DNA of 33,960 nucleotides from Deltaproteobacteria bacterium (GTDB taxonomy: Bacteria > Desulfobacterota > Desulfomonilia > Desulfomonilales > Desulfomonilaceae), in NCBI GenBank assembly GCA_023474025.1, contig JAMCYH010000276.1:1-33960 (forward strand), given 5' to 3'. Made by a program: the position numbers and the translations under genes. This document shows positions 15,934-23,735 of this stretch, piece after piece. How positions within the stretch are numbered: position 1 is the stretch's first letter; each line of letters starts with the position of its first letter. The notes beneath the pieces are model-generated. The model was not told the origin of the DNA and made no database searches. It was given only the letters and a program-made list of their open reading frames with translations.

Positions 15934-16623
15934 TTAAGCTCCTCTCTGAAGTATGGATTTGACAGTGTGATGGTTCCAAGAGCCGCCAGACCTTGATTGA
16001 TAGCCTTCACATTCAAGTTTCCGACATATTTCTCGGTATGATACCTTCGGTTTTGCCAATTGACGGATACGCAGTACTGCTTTTATCTCCTTTGGGTCAG
16101 GTATCAAGGTCTTGGAATCCTCTGCTATGGTATAGCCAAAAGGTATCTGTCCAAGTCGTCTCCCTTGAGATTTTCTTATTTTACGGCCTTCGTTACATCT
16201 CTCCCGTATCATATTACGTTCCAATTCAGCGGCGCCTGCCATCACGGTAATAAAAAACTTACCGGCTGGACTTGATGTGTCGATAGTTTGCCCGCCGAGA
16301 TTTAATATGTGAAGACCGATATTCAAATGTTCCCATTTTTCAACATTGTTGAGGCAATCACTAGCGGATCTAAAACCCCGATCCAATTTGGTCATAACCA
16401 CACAGATCGGGCCAGTTTGAGTACATATAGTTTCGACTAGCCTTTTTCCTTCCGGACGTTTTGACAGCGGAATAGAGCCACTTACTCCGCCATCTATATA
16501 CACTGTAGTTAACTCAATACTCTTCATTGCACAATAAGATTCTATCATGCTAATCTGGTTTTGAATTGATGTGCCTACAGTTTGCTCTACAGTGGAGACT
16601 CTGCAATAGGATAGGGCTTTCAC
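15934..16623 (-). CDS. Serine recombinase (resolvase/invertase family)
   Basis: 229 residues. The resolvase domain has YCRVSTVEQ (nucleophile Ser10), SIQNQ, YIDGGVSGSIPLSKRPEGKR, VVMTKLDRGFRS (catalytic Arg pair) and MAGAAELERNMIRERCNEG at the start of the E-helix. After it comes RRLGQIPFGYTIAED and a short Recombinase-type helical domain (YREICRKLECEGYQSRSGGS). It is too short to be a large serine integrase and has no zinc ribbon or coiled coil. It starts with GTG, GAGG 8 bases upstream. It may resolve dimers of the element or move a segment of it. The neighbouring downstream gene is coupled by one base. Confidence 0.93.
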   Translation of the reverse strand: MKALSYCRVSTVEQTVGTSIQNQISMIESYCAMKSIELTTVYIDGGVSGSIPLSKRPEGKRLVETICTQTGPICVVMTKLDRGFRSASDCLNNVEKWEHLNIGLHILNLGGQTIDTSSPAGKFFITVMAGAAELERNMIRERCNEGRKIRKSQGRRLGQIPFGYTIAEDSKTLIPDPKEIKAVLRIRQLAKPKVSYREICRKLECEGYQSRSGGSWNHHTVKSILQRGA

Positions 16624-17315
16624 TTTATTAACCTCAAATGTGGTGATATGTGGTTATATAAAATATAACAGCACCCATAGCAAGATATTTTATGAGTACA
16701 AACTGAATCTGTATTAACATCATTTGATAGGTCTGCAAAACACATGTGGTGGGAATCACTTTCAAGTGTTTCCCGGTTGAACCACAAATGAGCCGGAACA
16801 CGACCACAGATGCAAACGGTACATTTAATGATCTGAGCTGTACCTGAGCGCCGTCAATATAGCCGCTGGAATGATTGCCAATGCCGGTTCCCTGAGTCGG
16901 ATGAGTATAAAATCATATACTTCTAAACAATTTATAGGGCTACAATATCAGTTTTGTTCTGAGCTGATAAACCACGTCCTATGGAAATGGTCAGAGTCCG
17001 ACGGCCATGCCTTAAGATGCCGGGTAAACTACCCTAAATGCCGCGCTGTTCCCGGTATTTCGATAGCAGGAGAAGTAGATGTGCAAGCCTGGTTGTCAAT
17101 GAGGTAATTTAAGGCGCTGCGAATGCAGCGTCGCGGGAATGCCGAAATGGAGCAATCCGGTATCAACTAATCATGTCATTTCCCAATGGGCTCTCTCTAT
17201 AGTTCTATAAATCGTCATTTCAATAGTGTTTGTGTTTGGGGAGAGGCCAGCCTCTCCCCTTTATGGCATTCATGTCTATTGTCCCTTGCAATCTGTCATA
17301 TCATGGATAAGAGTT
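16624..17315. other. Gene-poor, hairpin-rich stretch
   Basis: No supported gene. It contains a nested stem at 16745-16786 (TGTGGT/ACCACA outside GGGAATCACTT/AAGTGTTTCCC), GGTACA/TGTACC (16818-16844), TATCAG/CTGATA near 16950, CGCTGC-gaat-GCAGCG near 17115 and ends, reading +, at a terminator-like hairpin (17238-17259). A 78-codon + frame (16871-17107) has no Shine-Dalgarno, and the opposite strand is also partly open (LRLREPALAIIPAAILTALR), so a degenerate gene is possible. A structured RNA or the recombinase's res site are alternatives. Confidence 0.4.
17238..17262 (+). terminator. Intrinsic terminator-like hairpin
   Basis: GGGGAGAGG/CCTCTCCCC, nine G-C-rich pairs around CCAG, followed on the + strand by TTTA. 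The T-tract is short, so termination may be modest. On the minus strand no T-run follows. Confidence 0.5.
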
Positions 17316-17561
17316 TCAGCAATCTGATTTCATATGATTCATCACCACGGATTGTTCTTTAGTTTCCCAAAAACAGTCTCCGCACCAATACGACATAATA
17401 TAGTGTTCCTGGTCATAAGGTATTTCGTAGAATGGCTCTTCATCCTCGAAATGTGTGACGTCGGCGCCGAGCACAACATCTGCCCTCAAGGTATGGCCGC
17501 CGCATTTTGGACAGGTAAATTCCGACAAATACTCATCTTGAATTAAAGATTCTTTTGACAT
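17316..17561 (-). CDS. Small zinc-ribbon protein
   Basis: 81 residues with two Cys pairs, FTCPKCGGHTL at about residues 14-24 and WCGDCFWE at about 58-65, arranged as a zinc ribbon. The remainder is acidic (HFEDEEPFYEIPYDQEHYI). No membrane segment. I choose the ATG at 17561 because GGAGG lies 8 bases upstream. It follows a gene of unknown function by about 70 bp, with a terminator-like hairpin and a perfect palindrome between them. Small zinc ribbons of this kind are frequent in phages and plasmids, where they bind nucleic acid or proteins; no specific role can be stated. Confidence 0.8.
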   Translation of the reverse strand: MSKESLIQDEYLSEFTCPKCGGHTLRADVVLGADVTHFEDEEPFYEIPYDQEHYIMSYWCGDCFWETKEQSVVMNHMKSDC

Positions 17562-17578
17562 TTTAATAACCTCCAGCC

Positions 17579-17594
17579 GCTCCATTAATGGAGC
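17579..17594. promoter_or_regulatory. 16-bp perfect palindrome upstream of the zinc-ribbon gene
   Basis: GCTCCATTAATGGAGC is self-complementary over 16 bases and lies 17 bases upstream of the zinc-ribbon ATG. It is a plausible operator for a dimeric repressor or a hairpin occluding the ribosome site. Confidence 0.45.
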
Positions 17595-17608
17595 AGTTTG
17601 TTTAAATT

Positions 17609-17626
17609 GGGGGCGCAAAGGCCCCC
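17609..17626 (-). terminator. GC-rich hairpin after the 115-residue gene
   Basis: GGGGGC/GCCCCC with a 6-nt loop sits 6 bases after the stop of the upstream minus-strand gene; only AATTT follows, so it is a weak terminator or an mRNA-stabilising stem. Confidence 0.4.
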
Positions 17627-17631
17627 ATGGT

Positions 17632-17979
17632 TTAATTAATTCTGACATACCGTGGTCGAGGCAATTCAACTTCTGCTTTTGCTAACTCGCTGGCATATTC
17701 GGTTAGAAGATGCGCATTCCATTCATCCAAAGAATAGATCAGCGCTGTCTTCACCCCGACATTCGGAAAATTCAACACAATCGAGACTGTTAAATCGGCG
17801 GGCACAAACTCATATTCCCCGACGGCTCTTTCAGCCGCATCGTCAAGGATGTCTGCGAATGTCTTCACGACAGGATCGTGTTGTAGGATTGGAAAAGATT
17901 CTGCAATACACCCGTGCTCCTGCTCAAGTTCGCAATCTCTTGGCCCATAAAAATAATCGTCGCTAAAATCTGTACTCAT
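17632..17979 (-). CDS. Hypothetical acidic protein
   Basis: 115 residues, strongly acidic, soluble, no family recognised. Starts MSTDFSDDYFYGPRDCELEQ and contains a regular alpha/beta body (LTVSIVLNFPNVGVKTALIY) and a helical C-terminus. The ATG at 17979 is chosen because AAGGAG lies 7 bases upstream; an upstream in-frame Met at 18021 has no comparable site. It heads a two-gene block with the zinc-ribbon gene. Acidic small proteins on mobile elements may be DNA mimics or anti-defence factors, but nothing specific supports that here. Confidence 0.75.
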   Translation of the reverse strand: MSTDFSDDYFYGPRDCELEQEHGCIAESFPILQHDPVVKTFADILDDAAERAVGEYEFVPADLTVSIVLNFPNVGVKTALIYSLDEWNAHLLTEYASELAKAEVELPRPRYVRIN

Positions 17980-18158
17980 AATATTCTCCTTTTTGCCCAT
18001 TGGGCATAATTTTGACTCCATCGGTCACCCGCTGGTTCTCAGGCAGCAATTACATGACCTTCAGGAGCCTACTGGTGGATAAGTGGAGGGCATCAATGAT
18101 GAATTTATAAGATCAGATTGCATTGTGCGCCTGGTCAATTTATAATTCCTTTGACGCC

Positions 18159-18189
18159 CCGTTGGGTTATTCATTTAAAATCCCGACGG
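18159..18189. other. Hairpin with a motif repeated at 23032
   Basis: CCGTTGGG (18159-18166) pairs with CCCGACGG (18182-18189), one G-U, around a 15-nt loop. The left side lies in TTGACGCCCCGTTGGGTT, nearly identical to TTGACGCCCGTTGGTT in the larger hairpin at 23027-23072. It is 28 bp downstream of the ribbon-helix-helix gene on the minus strand. Confidence 0.45.
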
Positions 18190-18216
18190 TGACATGGAAA
18201 GCTAAGGTGGGATTTC

Positions 18217-18414
18217 CTATTTATTTTCAATCACATCCTCTGCGCGATGGCCTTCATTATCCTTATCAGCATCCTTCTTGAAGGATTGTAGGATCCGGAA
18301 GCGAACCTCCCCAGATAGTGACCTCTCATTTTCTGCCGCTATCTCTCGTAATTTCTTCAGGGTTGCCAGTTCAAAGCGCACTGGCGTGGAATAACTTAAT
18401 TCTGGTCTAGGCAT
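18217..18414 (-). CDS. Arc/CopG-type ribbon-helix-helix regulator
   Basis: 65 residues. The strand-helix-helix core is clear: TPVRFELATLKKLREIAAEN followed by RSLSGEVRFRILQSF, the pattern of Arc-like DNA-binding dimers in which the beta strand reads DNA. The C-terminal 15 residues are charged. AGGAG precedes the ATG by about 9 bases. Immediately upstream lies an array of degenerate 51-52 bp repeats (18455-18680), a likely operator array or partition-like site for this protein or a relative. Regulation of its own promoter is the usual mode for such proteins. Confidence 0.82.
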   Translation of the reverse strand: MPRPELSYSTPVRFELATLKKLREIAAENERSLSGEVRFRILQSFKKDADKDNEGHRAEDVIENK

Positions 18415-18454
18415 CTCAATTTCTCCTTTGCATATTTTTTGCTCTCTTATAGAA

Positions 18455-18680
18455 AGACAAAATATTTTAAATTTTTTCCTTCCAGGAAATTTCTCTCTGG
18501 AATGCAGACAAAGTCGGGTTGATTTTTTGTTTCAACAATCACCGTTCCCAATAGAAATACAAACTTCGGTTTGATTTTTCACAACTTCAATCGATTCCCT
18601 TTTATTAAAGACAAAGTCCCGATCTAAATTTCATTTCTATGCTTGACTGCTCTTTCACTACAAAAAAGAAAGAACCCTAA
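18455..18680. repeat. Degenerate tandem repeats of about 51 bp
   Basis: The 7-mer AGACAAA or its variant (NTACAAA) starts at 18455, 18506, 18557, 18609 and 18658, i.e. steps of 51, 51, 52 and 49 bases. In the middle copies it is followed by GTCGGGTTGATTTTTT or CTTCGGTTTGATTTTT. The step is about five helical turns, so the sites face the same side of DNA. The array ends 40 bp upstream of the ribbon-helix-helix ATG. Confidence 0.6.
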
Positions 18681-19518
18681 CCTCTAGATATATTGGCTGG
18701 TTGATAAGATAGATGAAACAATTAGAAGAGATATGCCAGATGACCCAAAAACGCTCCCAAGTCAAACCTGGTAAGATTTTTGCTGAAGGACAACTCATTC
18801 CCCTCTGATGAGTTAATTTTGCCCAGGAGGCATTTGGGGTAAGAATTCTATTAGAGCGGATAAATCATTGATTATTTTCATCAAAAAAAAATCATTCAGA
18901 AGCAATGATGGAGTGGTCAAAAAATAGAAATGATCATTATGAGAACCTTAATCAGGCAACTTTTCAAAACAAAAATGTTCAATTGAACCATGATTTAAAG
19001 CAATTCTGATTAATTTTAGCCAATTGTACAAGGCCAATGGTACCGCCTAAATCATTGTGACAAATTCAAAGCCGCTGGCGCCTGGTACTGGAAACAAAAA
19101 GGTACTCGTTAGCCCCGCCAGAAAAGTTGTTTGTTCACCTATCAAAAGAACAAATCAGCCAATGGCTAAATCTGTTTTCCGGATTACAATAGAAGAGATT
19201 CAATCAGGTTTATCTGACAAAATTGATTCTGAAGAGATAAAGAAATGGCGGTACTGAATCTGATACAGGTACTGGATCTCACATCCTATGATTCGACAGG
19301 ATATTTTTTTCAAAACAGATGGACTTCAGGGTAGATGTTTCAAAATAAAAAGAATACCGACATGATCCCTTTATCTTACAACTGACTCTTTATGATTGCC
19401 ACAGTTCCCGCGCCAACCCTTTCATCTAGGGACATGCTCTCCATTGCTCAAAGTGAGTTGTGGCTGTAGGTCAACACCCTTAACAATCATCCAACAGGTG
19501 TTGCCCAGGAGGTGTCAA
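18681..19518. other. Gene-poor stretch with short frames only
   Basis: Nothing well supported. A 31-codon frame from 18713 (MKQLEEICQMTQKRSQV) lacks a good ribosome site. AACTCAT/ATGAGTT (18792-18814), followed by AATTTT, is a weak terminator-like hairpin on the + strand. A 66-codon frame at 19057-19257, with a GTG start and no Shine-Dalgarno, ends in a helical acidic stretch (FRITIEEIQSGLSDKIDSEE) and could be a real or decayed small gene. Confidence 0.35.
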
Positions 19519-19869
19519 ATGAATAACAAATTTTTTTTACTAATGACGGTTCTACTTGGAATTCTTAGCCTTAGCATATCAGAAGCCAGGATTATGGACC
19601 TGAGTTCCGGATCTACAATTGGAGCGCCTTCCTGGAGTGTACCGATTCCTGTAAAGAATCATCAGAGTATAGGCCAACGAATGGCTTTCAGAGGTACTGC
19701 AAGTGGGAGAAACGGTAATTCCCAGCCAGGAAAAATATCTGAGAACCAGTCTCCCTTGCCCCAAGATAGATTACTTCTTCCAAAACAAGATACAAATCAA
19801 AAAATAAAGAGAGGTAAGGGCCAACCTGATGGAGAAGAGATGATTTTTGATAGATGGGGAAATTTATAG
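19519..19869 (+). CDS. Small secreted protein, function unknown
   Basis: 116 residues with a clear signal peptide (FFLLMTVLLGILSLSISEA, cleavage after about residue 23) and a mature part of about 93 residues rich in Ser, Gly, Gln and Lys, without Cys and probably largely disordered (RGTASGRNGNSQPGK, then IKRGKGQPDGEEM). GGAGG lies 6 bases upstream of the ATG at 19519, which decides the start against a longer open frame to 19396. It is one of the few + strand genes of the element and has no neighbour within 700 bp on its right. No family recognised. Confidence 0.75.
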   Translation: MNNKFFLLMTVLLGILSLSISEARIMDLSSGSTIGAPSWSVPIPVKNHQSIGQRMAFRGTASGRNGNSQPGKISENQSPLPQDRLLLPKQDTNQKIKRGKGQPDGEEMIFDRWGNL

Positions 19870-20597
19870 GCATAGGGCTTGCTGAAATCTTATAATCACT
19901 GGGTACCTCGCTGGACAACTTGGTCCGGTCCAAACAAAATGACAAAAATAATTGCTATCCAAAATAATCAGAGAAAGAAAAGTCCATTGCTATGCGAGAT
20001 TCAACTCCAGTGGCTTTAAGCTCAAAGAGGTGTCTCCAATCATTGTAATTCCACGCGATAAGAATCATGAATTCTGCTTTTACTGAGGGGGCTCTGGTCA
20101 AGTCCAAATGAACCCCAAAGGAATTTTAGGTATTTCCTGATGATGATGGATACGGTGGGTGACTGGTCTGTACAAAAGGGAAATTACTTTCTTAAAATGA
20201 CTTCTCCCATGGGGATGGAGGGTATCAATAGACTGAGATGGATGATCGATAGGAGGAGTATGATGATTAACCCTTCAGGTCCAACCTGAAAGAAATAGTA
20301 ATGCCCTGAACCATGTGGTTCATTAATACTCAACTGGACCCAAAAAGTTTAAAGAGTGAAGACGCTATTCGGTGATGAAGACCAGTGGTGTAAATTCAAT
20401 TACCTCAATAGCTTTGTTCAACCTACGGAGACATCTGCCTATTTTAGAAAGAACTTTTTGATTATCTCTTGAACCTAAGACGCCAACTGGTGATTGTTAT
20501 TTTAGGGGAAAATTTATCTGATTGGTTTACGATTACGATGGGAAAGTTGATTTTTAATTTCAACGGGAAATCAACAATGGTTCCAAGGTGATATGGA
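19870..20597. other. Gene-poor stretch
   Basis: No gene is supported. A + strand frame of 49 codons (20140-20289) reads MMMDTVGDWSVQKGNYFLKM and stays open for about 20 further codons upstream, but without a ribosome site; it may be a remnant. Inside it TTCAGGT-cca-ACCTGAA (20274-20290) forms a small hairpin. Confidence 0.35.
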
Positions 20598-21632
20598 TTA
20601 TTTTGTTCCTATTGTTGTTAAGATATAGGGCTCTTCGCCAGTTTCAATATAAAATGGTGGGAAGTCAACATTTGTTCCGAACTGTTTTTTCACACGGCAG
20701 GCTTTCCAATCCAATCGCTCCATTAGCGTCAACAGAATCTCACCTGATGTTTTTCTAAAAAGATTTTTCAATGCAATGGGCCCCATCATAACTAGACCAG
20801 GATTCCTCCCAAGCCTTTCACATTTATTTCTGAAATCCAGTACCCTTTGAAAATCAAAAGAATATAAATACAACTTGTCAAAGAATTGGCTTGGTCCGGC
20901 ACGTAGGATTTCGGCAAAGTAATTCAATTGCTGTCTCTTCAAAAAATTACGAGTAAAAGTTAACTCGATCCTATTTCTTAAACGATAAGATTTGAGATGT
21001 ACACTGGCCTCACGGCCCTTTACGTACTTATTTTCATTATCCGGATGGAACCCATCTCTCCGTATTGCCTTGCCTGTCGGATGGCGCTCATCATCAATAA
21101 AATAAAAATCATCCTTACCTGGGGTTGAATTTTTAAGAAACAGATTGCCCGTAACTTCATTATATTCCTGCTCCGTCGGAGCATCCAAGCAAAGTTCTAC
21201 TGAACCGACATGAAAAGAAACGCTGTATTTTTTTAGAATGTTCTCAACGCGGAGTATTTCCTGGACATGATAGGCGTATCCGTTAGCTTTATCGGGAACA
21301 GTAAATTCAATTGATGCGATAGGTCTAAAGGCTTTCCTTGGATGATAGTAGATTTGAATGAGTTCTGTAGGTGACTCCATCCTTTTCACTTTGTAATAGT
21401 CTTCGTGATAACTCCTGGGCGCAGCAATGCTGTAATGAGTTTCGTTACCGGGATTGGCTATATCCTTGCACAGAGGTTCTAGACAATTTTTGAACCAATA
21501 GGCTCCGATATCCTTCGCGTCTAGAATGGTCAGACATAGTCTATCGTACCTGAATATCCAGGGCGGTATGCAGGTAGGGCTCTGAAGTTGAACAACGGCC
21601 CCATCAACAAATTTAAGAATATTGTTTTTCAA
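20598..21632 (-). CDS. Possible plasmid/phage-type replication initiator (uncertain)
   Basis: 344 residues, soluble, basic, starting at TTG (no later Met before residue 84). The centre has a pattern seen in rolling-circle or Rep_trans-like initiators, a short basic beta unit ahead of a hydrophobic-basic strand (SVHLKSYRLRNRIELTFTRN), and an N-terminal portion with VGSVELCLDAPTEQEYNEV. No HUH or nucleophile Tyr motif can be fixed by eye, so the function is inferred mainly from context: directly upstream on the same strand are a strong terminator and a small CopG-like gene, as in copG-rep control regions. Ribosome site weak (GAG, 7 bases). It may alternatively be an unrelated element protein. 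Confidence 0.65.
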   Translation of the reverse strand: MKNNILKFVDGAVVQLQSPTCIPPWIFRYDRLCLTILDAKDIGAYWFKNCLEPLCKDIANPGNETHYSIAAPRSYHEDYYKVKRMESPTELIQIYYHPRKAFRPIASIEFTVPDKANGYAYHVQEILRVENILKKYSVSFHVGSVELCLDAPTEQEYNEVTGNLFLKNSTPGKDDFYFIDDERHPTGKAIRRDGFHPDNENKYVKGREASVHLKSYRLRNRIELTFTRNFLKRQQLNYFAEILRAGPSQFFDKLYLYSFDFQRVLDFRNKCERLGRNPGLVMMGPIALKNLFRKTSGEILLTLMERLDWKACRVKKQFGTNVDFPPFYIETGEEPYILTTIGTK

Positions 21633-21659
21633 TTGCAGTCTCAGCTTCCTATGTCTGAA

Positions 21660-21697
21660 AAAGCCGCCAGTTCCTAAAACTGGCGGCTTTATTTTTG
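21660..21697. terminator. Strong bidirectional intrinsic terminator / possible attenuator
   Basis: AAAGCCGCCAGTT (21660-21672) and AACTGGCGGCTTT (21678-21690) form a perfect 13-bp stem with a 5-nt loop. ATTTTTG follows on the + strand and TTTTTC on the minus strand, so it can stop transcription both ways. It lies between the frameshifted CopG-like gene and the TTG start of the Rep-like gene, so on the minus strand it would reduce rep transcription. Confidence 0.85.
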
Positions 21698-21875
21698 TTA
21701 GCTATTCTCTGGATTTTCTTTAGAAAGTCTTGAGTGAGAATCTACAATTCGGTAGCGGAGTTCCTGACTGAAACTTCTCTGGGCTTTGGCGGCTTCTATA
21801 CGAAGATCTTCAATGATACTTTTCGGTATTCTTACGGGGAAGGGATTCGATAGTTCAATCTTCATATCTTTCATA
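21698..21875 (-). pseudogene. Frameshifted CopG/Arc-like ribbon-helix-helix gene
   Basis: An ATG at 21875 with AGGAG 7 bases upstream starts MKDMKIELSNPFP. One extra base in CCCTTTCCCC (+ strand about 21834-21846) moves it out of frame; in the next frame the protein continues VRIPKSIIEDLRIEAAKAQR then SFSQELRYRIVDSHSRL to a TAA at 21698. The joined product, about 58 residues, is a typical ribbon-helix-helix protein. A TTG in the second frame could restart it but has no ribosome site. It is the gene upstream of the Rep-like gene, separated only by a strong terminator. Either a true mutation or a sequencing error. Confidence 0.62.
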
Positions 21876-22586
21876 AAATTACTCCTAGGTTCAAAAATGG
21901 GGGCCTCTAAAAAATGGCCACTATTTGAAAGACATGGACCGAACTTCTTTTTGATAAACCTGTAGCGTGTGGATTAAATGAGAAGGTTTCCGTGGAATTA
22001 CAGGTTGTTAAAATTAGGAATGTTCAAGAGGGCATGGTGAGACTATAGATCCATATCTATCCAAAGCCGCTGTAATGACGCCTGAGCGCCTTTGTCTCAA
22101 CAATAAGGCATTTTATTAGGGTGTGGCTTTAAGCCTGTGGGGAGGAAATGGGGCTGTAACCAGCCTGAGGTCAAGAAGCAAGAAATTAGGGATTGAATTC
22201 GTAAATTGAACAACTCGTTGTTGAGGAATCAATTTGAAGTCTTTAGTTTCTCGAGATAAATTGATTTACGCCTATTAAATATCGAGCCATTAGATTCCTC
22301 TGCGCCATCGCGTGCCTTTTCGCCCATAAACAAAAACAAAGCCTCCAGATTGTTTCACAACGGTTTAGCACCGGCTTCTGGAACTTAGGTATTCGTGTGA
22401 AGCACAATCATTTATCTAATCCTAGTTCCCTTTCTACAATTTGATTCCGTTTCCTGTCTTTCAGATATGGCGATTGAAAAAGCAATGTCCTATTTGATGC
22501 CAGCGCCGACCTTTGGGACGGGCTCAATTAGGTCAAACCTTTTGGAAACCGCTAAATTTATAAAAATTGTGAAAAGGACTTGTAAA
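21876..22586. other. Divergent intergenic region
   Basis: Lies between the minus-strand CopG-like gene and the + strand 136-residue gene, so it should hold both promoters. I see no further gene. AAATTG...CAATTT around AACAAC-tc-GTTGTT (about 22202-22236) forms a nested hairpin. Confidence 0.4.
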
Positions 22587-22997
22587 ATGAAAAAACGAAT
22601 TACTGATTGGGACGAATTAGACGAGCAGTTTCCCGCGGTGGTGGGCAAGAAGAAGAAATCGAGAAGGCTTCAACCGGGCGTAAAGTATCTCGCAATTATC
22701 ACAAAGGCGGTTGTTGAACACTCTTCTAAACATCACCGACTTCAAATTGCATACGACTTACACGTAAACACGGAATCGGGTGATTCAGTTCTAGTGAAAA
22801 AATTTACACAATTGATCCCGGAGCATGAAAATTTTGTTGCTGCGGAACTAGAATTTTTTGGTATTGAAATTGATCACATGAGTGAACTATCCGCTAAGTT
22901 GCAGAAAATTGTAGGAGTTGAACTAGTTATAACCGTGACATGGAGGCCAAATTTTCCATTTGCTGTACCGGCCTTCATCCACCTGATAGACAAATAA
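22587..22997 (+). CDS. Small phage-like protein, function unknown
   Basis: 136 residues, soluble. The N-terminus is basic (MKKRITDWDELDEQFPAVVG, then KKKKSRRLQPG) and the rest looks like a beta-rich OB-type or DUF669-like body (LQIAYDLHVNTESGDSVLVK; VELVITVTWRPNFPFAVPAF). DUF669-like single-strand-binding proteins occur in phage and island replication modules, which would suit its position near the Rep-like gene, but this similarity is from general pattern only. The ATG at 22587 is chosen because AAAGGA lies 8 bases upstream; the open frame before it lacks one. Directly downstream is a long hairpin. Confidence 0.75.
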   Translation: MKKRITDWDELDEQFPAVVGKKKKSRRLQPGVKYLAIITKAVVEHSSKHHRLQIAYDLHVNTESGDSVLVKKFTQLIPEHENFVAAELEFFGIEIDHMSELSAKLQKIVGVELVITVTWRPNFPFAVPAFIHLIDK

Positions 22998-23023
22998 AGC
23001 TAAAAATAAAATTAGCAGTCTAT

Positions 23024-23076
23024 GCGTTGATTGACGCCCGTTGGTTCTCTGTGCTAACGGGTCGTCAATCAATCGC
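23024..23076. other. Long imperfect hairpin after the phage-like gene
   Basis: TTGATTGACGCCCGTT (23027-23042) pairs with AACGGG-t-CGTCAATCAA (23056-23072), sixteen pairs with one bulged base and a 13-nt loop; GCG/CGC extends it with one more bulge. There is no T-run. It may be a processing stem, a replication or recombination site, or a mobile repeat; a related half-site is at 18151. Confidence 0.65.
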
Positions 23077-23546
23077 CACTATTATTAGAACTGGTATGAT
23101 GAAAATCTATGGGACGCGGCGGGCCGGTCAAGCTAATAGGAGAGATGACCCAAATCAAAATTTAAGTAGTTTTGAACAAAAAACGCCGTACGTGAAAAAC
23201 AAAAAAAGATTTTTGTTTTTTCGAAAAATGTCAAAAAAAGACTTTTTTTCACGTTGAAATGTTGATTAGTCAACCCTAAGCAATCCCAAGTGACCCCAAA
23301 ATCGATTTGGGGCCTGTTTGTTCTGTTGCCTACATTCTTTCATTACCCCACTATTTATCCATTGGCAGGCGTTTTGGGGCTATTTTGTAACAATATGATT
23401 TATGGCTGATTTTGGCGGCTTTTTTGTGACATTTCGCTTGCCATTTTTTAATTTAGGTCCATATCCACACCGTGGATTAGAGCCGATTTGTTTTACGGCT
23501 TGAGCCAAAACTAAGGTCCCTTTTTCTCAGCTAGAAGGAGGTCAAA
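23077..23546. other. Gene-free stretch upstream of the truncated gene
   Basis: No supported gene. A frame open from 22940 into this stretch overlaps the phage-like gene and is not coding-like. Features are a long A/T-rich run (23170-23257) and CCCCAAA-atcga-TTTGGGG (23294-23312), a 7-bp hairpin. Confidence 0.4.
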
Positions 23547-23735
23547 GTGAATAATCATTTACGAAAGCTCATTGGCCGTCATCGCCAGGACAAGGGGCTT
23601 AACTTCGGAGAACTTCCAAAACTCTGTGGGCTCAAACCTAAAAAATGGGTAATCAAAATCAATTTCGAGAGGGAAGGGGTAGAAACTGATGAACTGGTCA
23701 GTAAAGTGATTCAGCGCGTTTCTGGCTGGCGATAA
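23547..23735 (+). CDS. Small helix-rich protein, 3' end cut by the IS
   Basis: 62 residues from a GTG with GGAGG 5 bases upstream, the best ribosome site in the region. The sequence is basic and helical (HLRKLIGRHRQDKGLNFGEL then PKLCGLKPKKWVIKINFERE), compatible with a short HTH-type regulator. Its TAA (23733-23735) is formed by the first bases of the IS4-family terminal repeat, so the original gene was probably longer and has been truncated by the insertion. Function unknown. Confidence 0.65.
   Translation: MNNHLRKLIGRHRQDKGLNFGELPKLCGLKPKKWVIKINFEREGVETDELVSKVIQRVSGWR

Noticed and set aside
16871-17107. 78-codon open frame on the + strand
   Set aside because: No ribosome-binding site, no recognisable motif, and the opposite strand is also partly open; described only as part of the gene-poor stretch.
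18455-18680. Possible CRISPR array from regular spacing
   Set aside because: The shared blocks are only about 7-20 bases, degenerate, and the intervening sequence is AT-rich and partly similar rather than unique; no cas genes are present.
22940-23257. 105-codon frame overlapping the end of the phage-like gene
   Set aside because: It overlaps a gene with a better ribosome site and its own product is basic and low-complexity over an A/T-rich tract and a hairpin.
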